Assembly (NCBI GenBank): GCA_963576475.1
Contig: OY754967.1
Coordinates: 27,820,595 to 27,884,594 of the forward strand
Source of the DNA: Molanna angustata
Taxonomy: Eukaryota; Arthropoda; Insecta; Trichoptera; Molannidae
Direction: 5' to 3'
Length of the DNA stretch: 64,000 bases
Shown: positions 12,280 to 22,310 of the stretch, piece after piece
Layout: each line of letters opens with the position of its first letter
Position numbering within the stretch: position 1 is the stretch's first letter
The notes under the pieces: generated by a model
Database searches by the model: none
Told to the model about the DNA's origin: nothing
The model's input: the letters and a program-made list of their open reading frames with translations, nothing else
Translations under genes and position numbers: made by a program

Positions 12280-15200
12280 CTAGATGAATAAATCGGCATT
12301 TTGAACCTTCTCTACAGTGAGATGCTTTGAAAAAGTAACATGGTACACTTTTTTTATATTTTTACTGTATCTTGGATTATAGCAGCAAACTAGAACATTA
12401 ATTCCAGTATTATGAAAAATCTCTTCTATCATATTCCGAACCACTTTCCAATCCATACCATCACTGATCTTTGGAATGCCGAGCTTCATAAGATTCAACT
12501 GTAACATTTGATCCCGCATACTTCGTAGACAGTTCCACATCTGAGCATACTCTGCTCGTTCCTCAGACGTTTCCTTATTCGTCATGTAGAATAAATGCTG
12601 TTTTCCATGCTGTGAATGGACCGCTTCTCCAATCTTCAGATTCTTGGCTTTTAGCTCATATAACATCCCATACTTTCTCATGATAACTTTGGCTATACCA
12701 CTAGTCATCTTCATGTCTTGAGCCACACAGTAAGCTAAAACATTATCTTCTGGGATATCGAAGAGGTCTTGCTCAATTTCCACAGTCACACCATGGCGAG
12801 TGCGTCGATAAGGAGTCATCATGAATTCCTCGAAGGTCTTTTCTTCACTTTGGACATTGCAAACTTGAGCAACTGGATTTTTTTTCTCATCCTTGTTATC
12901 ACCTAAAAAGGGAGCCAGGCGATTGAAATGTACCACTCTTGGCTTCCCATTTGGTTTTCTTCGTATACGATAAACCACATCATTAATCCTTTTGATCACT
13001 TCATACGGTCCTTCCCAGGATTTCTGAAGCTTTGGTGAGTAGCCTCGTCGTCGTTGTGGATTAAATAACCAAACCAAGTCTCCAGCCTGATAACCACCTT
13101 CCACAGCTTTAATGTCGTATCGCTCCTTCATCTTCTCACTAGCTACTTGAATATTGGACCGTACACGGTCATGTATAGCATTCATTTTCCTCCGAAGATC
13201 TGACACATAATCTTCTCCAACTAGATCTTCTCCAGGCTTAGATCCATACTGCAGGTCGCAAGGTAACCGTAACTCACGGCCAAAAATCACACTTGCCGGT
13301 GTTTGCCCTGTTGTCTCATGAATTGCTGCTCGATAAGCTAATAAGAACAAGTGGATGTATTCGTCCCAATCCTTCTGGTGATTGGACACTGCTTTTGACA
13401 AAAATCTTCCAATTGTTCGATTCATTCGCTCCACCATTCCATCCGACTGTGGATGCAAAGCAGTTGTTCTCGTCTTTCGAATTCCTAATGCTTCACAAAT
13501 TCCCTGGAATACGGCTGATTCAAAGTTTCTTCCCTGGTCCGAGTGTAACTCCAATGGTACTCCAAAACGACTTATCAGTTCCCTTACCAAGACTTCAGCA
13601 ACAGTGGTAGCTTCTTGATTCGGTAGTGCATAGGCTTCTGTCCATTTACTAAAATAGTCCATTGCTACCAGAATATATTTATTCCCTCTTTCCGTTGTGG
13701 GAAACGGCCCCGCTATGTCAATGGCTATCCTTTCAAATGGGCTACCAACATTATACTGCCTCATTGGCGCACGCCTTCGTTTCTGAGGTCCGTTTGAAGT
13801 GGCACAAGTTACACATCTTCTACACCAATCTTTTACATCTCCATTGTAATTGACCCAATAAAAACGTTGACGAATTTTTTCTGTGGTTTTTTTAACTCCC
13901 AAGTGTCCCCCAGACACATCATTGTGAAGCAGTTTAAGAACTTCAGGAATTCTCTTCCTTGGAATCAATAGTTGTTGTCTCTGCTGTGTTCCATCTTCAT
14001 TCTCCAATACACGCTTTAACAACCCATTTTCCACGACAATGGATTGCCACTGAGCCCAGTATGACTTAATATTTGGAGATAGTGAAGCTATTTCTTCCCA
14101 TAAAGGTCTTTGATCATTTTCCTTCCACTGCATTACAAACTTGAGATCTGGGTCTTCCAATTGGTCTGCTCGTATTTCATCATCTTGCCAAAAATTGTCA
14201 ACGACCGTGGTTCTACAAGCTATAAAAAACTTTTCCTCAGCCTTATTACAGTGCTGGCAATCCTCTGGACATGGTCGCCTTGACAGTGCATCGGCATTTC
14301 TATGATGAAGTCCGGCTCGATGTTCAGAATCATAGTCATATTCTTGCAATCTCTCTATCCATCTTGCCACTTGACCTTCAGGATTCTTGAATCGCAAAAG
14401 CCACACAAGTGCCGAGTGATCTGTCCTTAAAAGAAATTTCCGTCCATATAAATACTTGCGAAAGTGCTCAACTGACTTGATAACAGCAAGCAATTCTCTT
14501 CGTGTTACACAGTAATTGCGTTCTGGTTTCGACAATACTTTACTGAAGTAAGCAATCACGCGTTCTGCCCCATCTTGTACTTGGGAGAGCACACTTCCGA
14601 TACCAACGTTACTTGCATCTGTATCCAGAATAAACATTCCTTCAGCTCGAGGATAACTCAAAACCGGAGAATTAATTAGAACCTGTTTTAATTCTTCAAA
14701 TGCATGTTGGCACTTGAAATCCCATATGAATTCACTGCTTTCCTCCGTGAGTTTTGTCAGTGGCTTTGCGATGTCAGCAAAGCCTGGAACAAATCGTCGA
14801 TAGTAGGTACTCAGACCCAAAAAGCTTCTTACTTCATGTTTGTCTTTAAGTACTGGCCAATCTCGAACAGCTTTAATCTTCTCAGGATCTACTGCTACTC
14901 CCTCCTCAGAGACAACATGACCTAGATAGTTGACTTGCTTTCGGAACAATATACATTTCTTGCAATTGAGTTTAAGGTTGGCCGACCTCAATCGTGAAAA
15001 TACCTGTTCCAAATTTCCTAAATGTTCTTCAAAACGCTTCCCAAGTACGATGATGTCATCTAAGTATACCAAACAGGTCTCCCACGATAATCCTCTTAGC
15101 ACACTTTCCATTAGTCGTTCAAACGTAGCCGGTGCATTGCAAAGTCCAAATGGCATCACTTTGAATTGCCACAATCCACTTCCAACAGAAAACGCCGTTT

Positions 15201-16080
15201 TTTCTCTATCCTTGGGTTCCAATCCAACCTGCCAATAACCACTCTTTAGATCCAAAGTTGAGAAGATCTTACAACCAGCCAATGTATCTAGGGTGTCATC
15301 GATTCGAGGCAGTGGATAACTATCCTTCTTAGTTACATTATTCAATAAGCGAAAGTCCACACAGAACCGAGTTGAGCCATCTTTTTTTTTAACTAACACT
15401 ACTGATGAACACACACTTAAATAAGCTCCTTTTTTGACAGTTACTGGATATTCATTTATGTTCATTAATCTGACTAAAATTTCCTTTTGGTTTTGAATCA
15501 GTGCTCTTGCAATTAATACTCCTTTTCCTGCTTCATTGTTGGCGTTGGACTCCACAACCAAAACATGTCCATTCGGGATAACACAGTCTAAATTGACTCG
15601 TACTAACATCTCACTTTGTTTTGGAATAGTTACAACATCCGCTGCAAGAACACGTGTAGAAAATTCCTCACGCTCTTGCACGAAAACATCTTCATCTCCA
15701 ATTTTCAAAGATCGCCTCTTTAGATCCAACTGGAATCCATATTTCGCCATTATGTCCATTCCGAGAATAACTTCCTCCTCTATATTCGCCACTAGCACCT
15801 GATGATCGAAGATAGAACTACCAATTTGAAAGTTGGCATATGTCTCACCACATATAGATGCCGACTCCCCAGTAGCTGTTCGTAATGTCCATTTAGTTGG
15901 TGTAATACACTTTTTATTATAAAGCAAATCTGGTCTCATGATTGTCATCGTTGCTCCAGTATCCAGCAAAAGTTTCAAATTCTTTCCATTTACTTTGCCA
16001 TTTATAAACATACTGGTATCTCGACCACTGAATGATGCAACAACTGCAGATCTCTTTGAGGCATTGGTAATGTAGGTCAA
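12280..16080 (-). CDS. pol: Pol polyprotein: PR-RT-RH-IN plus C-terminal macrodomain
   Basis: 1266 codons from the first ATG; in the real product the frame is entered from gag by a -1 shift. Order: aspartic protease (LLLDTGA, catalytic D40); reverse transcriptase (LPRIDDTLDTL at 257-267, FSTLDLKSGYWQV, YLDD at 339-342); RNase H (DTDAS, D486; E529; D554); integrase zinc finger (H719, H726, C756, C759); DDE core (D788, D848, E884); GPY module (G1024-Y1026). A macrodomain follows at about 1098-1234 and a basic tail to 1266. The linker from protease to RT is abnormally short: residues about 217-226 pass directly from protease-linker sequence into SSVVLVKKKDG. The N-terminal part of the RT fingers and the preceding linker, about 100 residues in relatives, are therefore missing in frame. 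No stop codons. Confidence 0.96.
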   Translation of the reverse strand: MTYITNASKRSAVVASFSGRDTSMFINGKVNGKNLKLLLDTGATMTIMRPDLLYNKKCITPTKWTLRTATGESASICGETYANFQIGSSIFDHQVLVANIEEEVILGMDIMAKYGFQLDLKRRSLKIGDEDVFVQEREEFSTRVLAADVVTIPKQSEMLVRVNLDCVIPNGHVLVVESNANNEAGKGVLIARALIQNQKEILVRLMNINEYPVTVKKGAYLSVCSSVVLVKKKDGSTRFCVDFRLLNNVTKKDSYPLPRIDDTLDTLAGCKIFSTLDLKSGYWQVGLEPKDREKTAFSVGSGLWQFKVMPFGLCNAPATFERLMESVLRGLSWETCLVYLDDIIVLGKRFEEHLGNLEQVFSRLRSANLKLNCKKCILFRKQVNYLGHVVSEEGVAVDPEKIKAVRDWPVLKDKHEVRSFLGLSTYYRRFVPGFADIAKPLTKLTEESSEFIWDFKCQHAFEELKQVLINSPVLSYPRAEGMFILDTDASNVGIGSVLSQVQDGAERVIAYFSKVLSKPERNYCVTRRELLAVIKSVEHFRKYLYGRKFLLRTDHSALVWLLRFKNPEGQVARWIERLQEYDYDSEHRAGLHHRNADALSRRPCPEDCQHCNKAEEKFFIACRTTVVDNFWQDDEIRADQLEDPDLKFVMQWKENDQRPLWEEIASLSPNIKSYWAQWQSIVVENGLLKRVLENEDGTQQRQQLLIPRKRIPEVLKLLHNDVSGGHLGVKKTTEKIRQRFYWVNYNGDVKDWCRRCVTCATSNGPQKRRRAPMRQYNVGSPFERIAIDIAGPFPTTERGNKYILVAMDYFSKWTEAYALPNQEATTVAEVLVRELISRFGVPLELHSDQGRNFESAVFQGICEALGIRKTRTTALHPQSDGMVERMNRTIGRFLSKAVSNHQKDWDEYIHLFLLAYRAAIHETTGQTPASVIFGRELRLPCDLQYGSKPGEDLVGEDYVSDLRRKMNAIHDRVRSNIQVASEKMKERYDIKAVEGGYQAGDLVWLFNPQRRRGYSPKLQKSWEGPYEVIKRINDVVYRIRRKPNGKPRVVHFNRLAPFLGDNKDEKKNPVAQVCNVQSEEKTFEEFMMTPYRRTRHGVTVEIEQDLFDIPEDNVLAYCVAQDMKMTSGIAKVIMRKYGMLYELKAKNLKIGEAVHSQHGKQHLFYMTNKETSEERAEYAQMWNCLRSMRDQMLQLNLMKLGIPKISDGMDWKVVRNMIEEIFHNTGINVLVCCYNPRYSKNIKKVYHVTFSKHLTVEKVQNADLFI
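12379..12789 (-). other. TARG1/OARD1-like macrodomain encoded at the Pol C-terminus
   Basis: Residues 1098-1234 of Pol align in order with the macrodomain protein TARG1 (OARD1), which removes ADP-ribose from acidic residues. The visible landmarks are a (V)EIEQDLF.IP strand matching the VKGDLF.CP start, AYCVAQDMKMTSGIA matching the AHC.SED..M.AGIA ligand loop, a helix with KYG, FYMTNKET, a long helix ending near LNLMKLG, and the block IPKISDGMDW followed by MIEEIF. The lysine of TNK (residue 1169) aligns with the TARG1 catalytic lysine (K84). The aspartate of GMD (residue 1210) aligns with the second catalytic residue (D125), so hydrolase activity is plausible. Known: the TARG1 fold and mechanism. 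Inferred: that the domain acts on host ADP-ribosylation during the element's life cycle. It lies downstream of the GPY module, where some retroelements carry chromodomains. Confidence 0.88.
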
Positions 16081-16110
16081 CAGTTGCCCCTTCCCATCAA
16101 CCCTTTTTAG
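16080..16110 (-). promoter_or_regulatory. gag-pol overlap, putative -1 frameshift region
   Basis: Gag stops at 16107 (..CAG GAA AAC TAA). The pol frame is open across this stop in the -1 register, giving ..TGKLKRVDGKG.. before the first pol methionine. The heptamer GGAAAAC just before the stop resembles, but does not match, a canonical X XXY YYZ slippery site. Frameshifting is inferred from the frame relationship. Confidence 0.55.
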
Positions 16111-17306
16111 TTTTCCTGTGGCTGTTGCTGTTGCGTTGTTGCTTCATTTGGACACCGATTACGTAGATGTCCAGCTCGTCCACAACCCCAGCAGCGAAAC
16201 TGTCTTTTTCTTCCTTGCAATGCCTTCATCACCTTTTCGACAATGCATTCGATGAGTTTTTGATTCTCTTCAACGGCCTCAACAACGCGGGCTTGAGCAT
16301 GACCTCGTAAAGATTTTTTTATAGATTCAAATTCGAGTGCCTGGGTTAGAGCGTCACTCAAAGTTTGTGGTCTAGCTAGTTTTACAGCTTGTTGTGTCTC
16401 ATTTGCCCACAATCCATCCAAGAACTTTTCTACTGCAAGGCTTTCACACACATCATCAGGAACCGTAGGGTATGCATATCTAATTAGACGCGCTATATCC
16501 GCCTCAAATTCCTGGAGAGTTTCATTAGATTTCTGATTACGATTCTTAAGTTGTGACCTGTAAAACTGTTCCATGTGCTTATGTCCAAATCGCATCTCAA
16601 GTCTCTCAATCAACAATTTTAAATCTCGTCGCTCAGCTAGAGGAATTGTCTCCAAAACTTTTAAAGCATCACCTCGTAATGATACACTCAACACTGAGGC
16701 CTTTCTTGTCATGGACCAGCCATTTATCATGGCCACTGTCTCGAACAATGTTAAATATTCTTCCCAGGGGCATTTTCCATCAAAGGTTGGCATATCATTT
16801 CGCACGCACTCCACTGTTGGTACTCTTGTATCTTCTACACACTTAAAATTTGTATCTACAGCTGAATTTTGCTCGGAATTCATTGGCGTGATTGAAGGAA
16901 GCACTTGATTCTCCAAAACTTTCATCTGTTTAGTTAATTCATTTATCTTCTCATCAAAGGTCATAGAATAATTCTGGAATTTCTTTTCTATAGTATTTGA
17001 ATGCTTTTGAAGCATCGCTACTTCTCCTTTGATTTCTTTAATTTCTCCTTTTATATCTCTGGAATGTTCTTGAAACTTCTCTTCTATGTCTCTGGAATGT
17101 TCTTTTAAGACTTGACAAAGATCGTTGTTAGAGCAAGGCATTTCAAAAAGGTATGTGTCTGGATCCTCACCTACTTCTTGCATCACTTTTCTCAATCGTA
17201 GTTGAAGTGCATTTTTATTTCCTGATGTATCAGCGTCTCTCTCCTCCAACTCATGTTTTAAATCAACCACTTTCAACTCTAAAAGAGTTATTTTTTTTGA
17301 TGCCAT
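16107..17306 (-). CDS. gag: Gag with SAP-like N-terminus and zinc knuckle
   Basis: 399 codons. Residues 7-42 (LLELKVVDLKHEL, TSGNKNALQLRLRKVM) match the SAP motif pattern: hydrophobic helix, GxK turn, LxxRL helix. SAP motifs bind DNA in chromatin proteins. Residues about 60-135 are heptad-like and charged (repeated EHSRDIEEKF and EHSRDIKGEI words), probably a coiled coil. Residues 170-335 form the Ty3-type capsid region (FDGKCPWEEYLTLFE, QFYRSQLKNRNQKSNETLQEF, VEKFLDGL). A CCHC knuckle follows (C372, C375, H380, C385), then a Q-rich end. The start is the first ATG after the primer site and 5' leader. A nuclear or chromatin-tethering role for the SAP motif is inference. Confidence 0.93.
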   Translation of the reverse strand: MASKKITLLELKVVDLKHELEERDADTSGNKNALQLRLRKVMQEVGEDPDTYLFEMPCSNNDLCQVLKEHSRDIEEKFQEHSRDIKGEIKEIKGEVAMLQKHSNTIEKKFQNYSMTFDEKINELTKQMKVLENQVLPSITPMNSEQNSAVDTNFKCVEDTRVPTVECVRNDMPTFDGKCPWEEYLTLFETVAMINGWSMTRKASVLSVSLRGDALKVLETIPLAERRDLKLLIERLEMRFGHKHMEQFYRSQLKNRNQKSNETLQEFEADIARLIRYAYPTVPDDVCESLAVEKFLDGLWANETQQAVKLARPQTLSDALTQALEFESIKKSLRGHAQARVVEAVEENQKLIECIVEKVMKALQGRKRQFRCWGCGRAGHLRNRCPNEATTQQQQPQEN

Positions 17307-17373
17307 AATAAATGTCTTTATAAATAACTATTTTATTTTTTTCTTACACAAAAAATACTTGGGTATTTTTATA

Positions 17374-17390
17374 CCCCACACCTGACACCA
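17374..17390 (-). promoter_or_regulatory. Primer-binding site of gypsy element
   Basis: On the element strand TGGTGTCAGGTGTGGGG lies two bases after the 5' LTR. It begins with the expected TGG (complement of tRNA CCA). The TGGTGTCAG start fits some tRNA-Leu 3' ends, but the remainder deviates, so the tRNA identity is uncertain. Confidence 0.7.
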
Positions 17391-17392
17391 AA

Positions 17393-17868
<476 letters not shown>

Positions 17869-17957
17869 AACTTTTAGGTTTTCACGGGTATAAGATGAAA
17901 AAGAATTTTCTGGGTTAACCCGTGTCAGATAGTCCTGAGAAGGACTGTTTAAGACCT

Positions 17958-17983
17958 GACGTTTCGCCCGAATATCATCGGGC
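17958..17983 (-). ncRNA. PLE hairpin + GAAACGTC motif (hammerhead-like remnant)
   Basis: Element strand: stem GCCCG/CGGGC around an 8-nt loop (ATGATATT), followed by GAAACGTC. GAAAC-GUC is the 3' core of hammerhead ribozymes known from PLEs. A proper stem II cannot be drawn here, so catalytic activity is doubtful. Confidence 0.4.
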
Positions 17984-18152
17984 ATTGTCGAAGGAACGCA
18001 ACGAAAACCGAGCGAGAACGAACGCGCGTGAAACACGACCGCACACACCTAAGGCTTTCCGTCAAGTGAGAAGCGCCAGTCTATGCATGAGCGCAGAGGT
18101 AGCGAGCGGGTAGGTTCCCCTCCCCCCTCCACCCCTTCACTCCCCGCACCAA

Positions 18153-19091
18153 TTAGCTATTTATTCTATTATTTGTACCGTTAAGCCGACTTTGTGAACG
18201 AGTTGTCATTTTAATAGTGGGTTTTTCAAATATTGTTTGTTTTGTTATGTGTGGAGGTATTGAATTTCTAATTATTACTTTAGTTTTATGAGTATTACTG
18301 TCTAGAATATTTGTCCATGTTTGAGGAATTCTTATCGCGTCATTTCTGCTGTTCATATTATTTGCATGTTTGAAAATCTCAATTGCCTCTCTGTATATGC
18401 GTTGTGGTTCGGAATTTAAGTTTGCGATGGTGGATGAATTTTCGAAATCAATAGTGTGGCCTTCGTTAAGAACGTGTTGGACTAACGACGAAGTTAACTT
18501 CTTATTTTTGACGTCCACTCTATGTTCTGCTACTCGTGAGGATATTTTTCTATTGGAGCGACCGATGTATACTTTGTCACACGAATTACATGGAATTTTA
18601 TATACTCCGTGCGACTCGAGTGCAACTGAGTCTTTGGGATTGCGAAGAAAGGTAGATATTTTATTTTCTGTTCTGAAAATTGTTTTTATGTTATTTTTCT
18701 TCAGAATGCGGCTTATCTTGTCTGTCGTGCCCTTGATATATGGCAAAAAAGCTATTGAAGTCGGAGGAAGTTCTGGTTTTTTGATATTTTTATTACTGTA
18801 GCGTCTAATAGATTGTTCGATTCGTGATTTTGAATAACCGTTGGAGATGAGAGCGTTTTTGAGACAGTCAAGTTCGTTGTTTATGTTATTATTATCAGAT
18901 AGTCTGAAGGATCGGGTCACTAGAGTATTAATTATAGAAGATAATTGAGCCGGGCTATGGTTTGAATTTGCATTTAGATATCTGTTTGTGTGAGTAGGCT
19001 TTCTATAAACTGTGTGACCAAGTGTGCCATCGTCATTTTTGATGACAAGGACATCCAAGAAAGGTAAGCTATTATTTTCTTCGACTTCCAT
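18153..19091 (-). pseudogene. PLE protein: RT tail plus GIY-YIG endonuclease
   Basis: 312 open codons, the C-terminal part of a PLE polyprotein that would be two to three times longer. Residues 8-32 (SLPFLDVLV, YRKPTHTNRYLN) are the end of the RT. Residues 113-160 include FLPYIKGTTDKISRIL. The endonuclease has GVY (162-164) and YIG (175-177), with two cysteines (C168, C171) between them and H206/H212 downstream, the CCHH arrangement typical of PLE endonucleases. R186/H190 and E235 are candidate catalytic residues. The C-terminus contains TTRSQSR. The frame is intact but the RT core is missing, so it is a truncated copy. PLE endonucleases nick target DNA for primed reverse transcription. Confidence 0.88.
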
Positions 19092-19130
19092 AGTAAATTG
19101 AATGTCCGAGTGGCGAGTCCGAGTCCGAGT

Positions 19131-19580
<450 letters not shown>

Positions 19581-19586
19581 ATTTTA

Positions 19587-19740
19587 GGCCTTCGTATATC
19601 ACTTGGTTAGGTATCTGACTTCTGATCCAATGGTCTCGGGTTCGATTCCCGGTGAAGAGAGACGATTTATATCGTAAGTGTCTATAAGCGTGTTAAATAA
19701 TATTTGAGATAGTACCTGTTAGTTGCCCGAGAAGTGATAC
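19587..19740 (+). mobile_element. tRNA-derived SINE (family S1)
   Basis: It starts GGCCTTCGTATATCACTTGG, with an A-box-like GGTTAGGTATC and a perfect B box in a T-arm (CTCGGGTTCGATTCCCGG, about 19636-19653). The body contains ACCTGTTAGTTGCCCGAGAAG, a word also found near 43410. A second head copy lies inverted at 27175-27275. The anticodon region is not tRNA-like enough to be a functional tRNA. Confidence 0.65.
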
Positions 19741-20068
19741 AAAATAAAAAAAATATACTTACTGTTAGGTACTGTTAGATTTCTAAAGAATTTTTTTTTA
19801 GAAATCTATCCGGTTATGGTATAAGGGCTAAGTTTCGTTGTAATCAGATGGATGGTATAAGAGCACAAAAAGGACTTAAATGATACTTAGATACAAATGA
19901 TACTAAAATTGGCAATTTTCATCTATAGAAAGGGGTGCGCACTGGTATACGCATCCGCTAGCTCCCAGGTGCCAGACTTACCTTTATCATACCTACATAT
20001 ATTCAATAAGGAAGGAAATATATAAAAACCAGCCGTTTAAAAATGAATTGTTTTTCGACGTTGCTATA
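19741..20068. other. AT-rich spacer
   Basis: No gene. It contains a short inverted word, TTTCTAAAGAATTTTTTTTTAGAAA (19780-19805 region). Confidence 0.3.
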
Positions 20069-20076
20069 TCTTAGAC

Positions 20077-20615
20077 CAGAGGTTCCCAAACTTGTTTTTT
20101 CTGGTAGACCACATTCACAATCTTACTGGTTTCGGTGGACCCCCTGCTGCTACATTTCTACCATATTCCAAATGTATCGATTGAAATTTGCGTGGCGGCT
20201 GAGTTCCAACCCTTATTATTTTTACGCACTATCTGTTTGCATCTGTTTGTGTTCTTATTGCATAAGAACCGAAACTCTTAAAAAAATTAGCCCAAAAATC
20301 TGAAAATTAGTATCTTTATGCTTCAAAACGTTTTTTTAGAGTCCCAATATGACCATTTTTCACCGAAATACCTGTACCTGTCAAAAATCTCCGGAAAATT
20401 GGATTTTTTTCTCCCTTAATTTTTTGGGTACCTACTGTATTATCTGCCGAAATTGATAGATATAGCCAGCCATTATTTTTGTTCTTTACTATCGCAACCA
20501 AATAAATTTTCGTGGACCCCTACTTACATCTTGTGAACCACCATTTTTTTTTCACGCAAACGAAGATCTCCGTCGAGTCTCACGTGCACCACCTGGACCA
20601 CTTTGGGAATCACTG
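20077..20615. mobile_element. hAT-type non-autonomous element (MITE), 539 bp
   Basis: Left end CAGAGGTTCCCAAAC and right end (inverted) CAGTGATTCCCAAAG fit the CAGNGRTTCCCAAA consensus of hAT elements. The 8-bp flank TCTTAGAC is perfectly duplicated at 20069-20076 and 20616-20623, the length expected for hAT transposase. The internal frames (20043-20303 and others) are not transposase, so the copy was mobilised in trans. Confidence 0.92.
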
Positions 20616-20623
20616 TCTTAGAC

Positions 20624-21060
20624 TATATTGCGGCGTTCGGTTTTCTTCCTACCCCGAATAGAGAAAAGGCGTAATGGTTTTTTGTAACTAAGTACTTCGT
20701 TATGCATAAATTATTCCCATTTAATTCTTTCATTTCAGGAAAATTAATATTTCATAGTGAATTTATCTCCTGACTCGTCACTCCGCGTTGGGAGTAAAAT
20801 TCTTCGTTTCGAGATGGTTTATGAATAGTTACACATTATTAATAAGATACACGGAAAAGAAAATGACACAAGTTTCTTAAATGAACCAAGTGAACTTCCA
20901 TTAGTGCCCTTTGGTTCTCAGAATGATATTATTTATATCCCGTTGGAGCATCAGCTCAATGAATCATACCCTGAGTTAAGAATGAGCTAAAACCATCTAT
21001 CTATGTAGGTATAACGAAGAAAAATAAAAAAATTCTAATATAATTTTCTGAAGATGTGTT
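20624..21060. other. AT-rich stretch, no recognised gene
   Basis: Nothing recognised. Confidence 0.3.
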
Positions 21061-21412
21061 ATATTATACCTACATACATATATACCATCACCCCGTATCC
21101 CTTATGGGGTAGGTAGAGAGAACCAAACGCTATATGTTTCTATCTTGGAACGCTTCTATCGCCTCATCAACATTCATGCATAGTCTCATATATGCTCGAC
21201 TGTTATTAGGGATTCTTTCATTTCCGTCTTTCAGAAAATCCTTCATATGGCCGTCCTTGTTTTGGGAGCCCACGACCTCTTATTCCGTTCCTGTCAGCTT
21301 AGTATATATTTTTTTTTGTCGGGCGTTATTCATTCATTATTCCCAAATGGCCAAACCATCTCAATGTGTTAACTTTCATTTGATTTAATTACCTACATCT
21401 TTCTTCATCTTA
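21061..21412 (-). pseudogene. RTE-like LINE 3' fragment
   Basis: Plus-strand words ACATACATATATACCATCAC, CTTATGGGGTAGGTAGAGAG, CGCCTCATCAACATTCATGC and CCAAATGGCCAAACCATC mirror the 57756-58060 copy. Read on the minus strand it encodes a degraded VNTL(R)WFGH...KYTK..GTE..GRG region and 3' UTR. About 350 bp, diverged. Confidence 0.75.
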
Positions 21413-21444
21413 CATTATTTTCTGGTGTCCTTAAATTTATAGTA

Positions 21445-22310
21445 AGCAATTTTAATAATTCGACCCTATAGTAAAACACACAAGAGAAATAACTATATTA
21501 ATAATTCGACTCCATAATAAAACAAAGAAGAGAAATTACAGATGGGTCGATGGCAGAGCGGTTAGCGCGCAGGGTTAACAATCCAGTGGTCGCGAGTTAG
21601 AATCCTGCTTCGAATGATTTCGTTCAACTATAGCACAAGCATTTATGCTTATTTTAGGGAACGTTGGAAAATGTATATGTACTTGTTTAATAAGGATATA
21701 TATTAATATTTTGTTAAAAAACACAACATAACTACACTTATAATTCGACTCCATAATAAAACAAAAAAGAGAAATAATTACATTAATAATTCGACTTCAC
21801 AGTAAAACAAACAAGAGAAATGACTTCATTAATAATTCGACTTCATAATAAAACAAACAAGAGAAATGACTACATTAATAATTCGACTTCATAATAAAAC
21901 AAACAAGAGAAATAACTACATTAATAATTCGACTTCACAGTAAGACAAAGAAGAGAAATAACTACATTAATAATTCGACTTCACAATAAAACAAACAAGA
22001 GAAATAACAACATTAATAATTCGACTTCATAATAAAACAAACAAGAGAAATAACTACATTAATAATTCGACTTCACAATAAAACAAACAAGAGAAATAAC
22101 AACATTAATAATTCGACTTCATAATAAAACAAACAAGAGAAATAACTACATTAATGAAAACGATAATACCCCATAGTAAAACAAGAGAAAAAACTACATT
22201 AATAATTCGACCCCATAATAAAACAAACAAGAGAAATTACTACATTCATAATTCGACTTCATAATAAAACAAAAAGGAGAAATAACTGCGTTAATTTGAA
22301 TTGTACATTA
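21445..22310. repeat. 46-bp minisatellite, about 14 units
   Basis: The unit contains ATTAATAATTCGACTTC, ATAATAAAACAAACAAG and AGAAATAACTAC. The ATTCGAC word recurs at about 21458, 21504, 21743, 21789, 21835, 21881, 21927, 21973, 22019, 22065, 22111, 22203 and 22249, that is every 46 bp. The gap 21540-21725 is a SINE insertion. One unit near 22157 has degenerated. Confidence 0.93.
21540..21725 (+). mobile_element. tRNA-derived SINE inside the minisatellite (family S2)
   Basis: The A-box-like word TGGCAGAGCGGTTAGCGC is followed by CAGGGTTAACAATCCAGTGG and a degenerate B box (GAGTTAGAATCC). The body shares ATAGCACAAGC with the sequence near 43210. It interrupts the 46-bp repeat, so it arrived after the array formed. 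Confidence 0.6.

Noticed and set aside
13293..13853. Plus-strand frames of 60-105 codons across the gypsy element
   Set aside because: They are antisense shadows of the pol coding strand.
12280..16080. Envelope gene or chromodomain at the end of Pol
   Set aside because: The region after the integrase has no signal peptide, membrane segment or chromodomain aromatic cage. Its pattern fits a macrodomain.
19600..19670. Functional tRNA gene
   Set aside because: Only the B box/T-arm is good. The acceptor and anticodon stems do not form, and an inverted relative exists at 27.2 kb, so it is a SINE head.
21445..22310. CRISPR-like regular repeats
   Set aside because: The 46-bp repeats are contiguous without unique spacers, and the genome is eukaryotic. 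This is a minisatellite.
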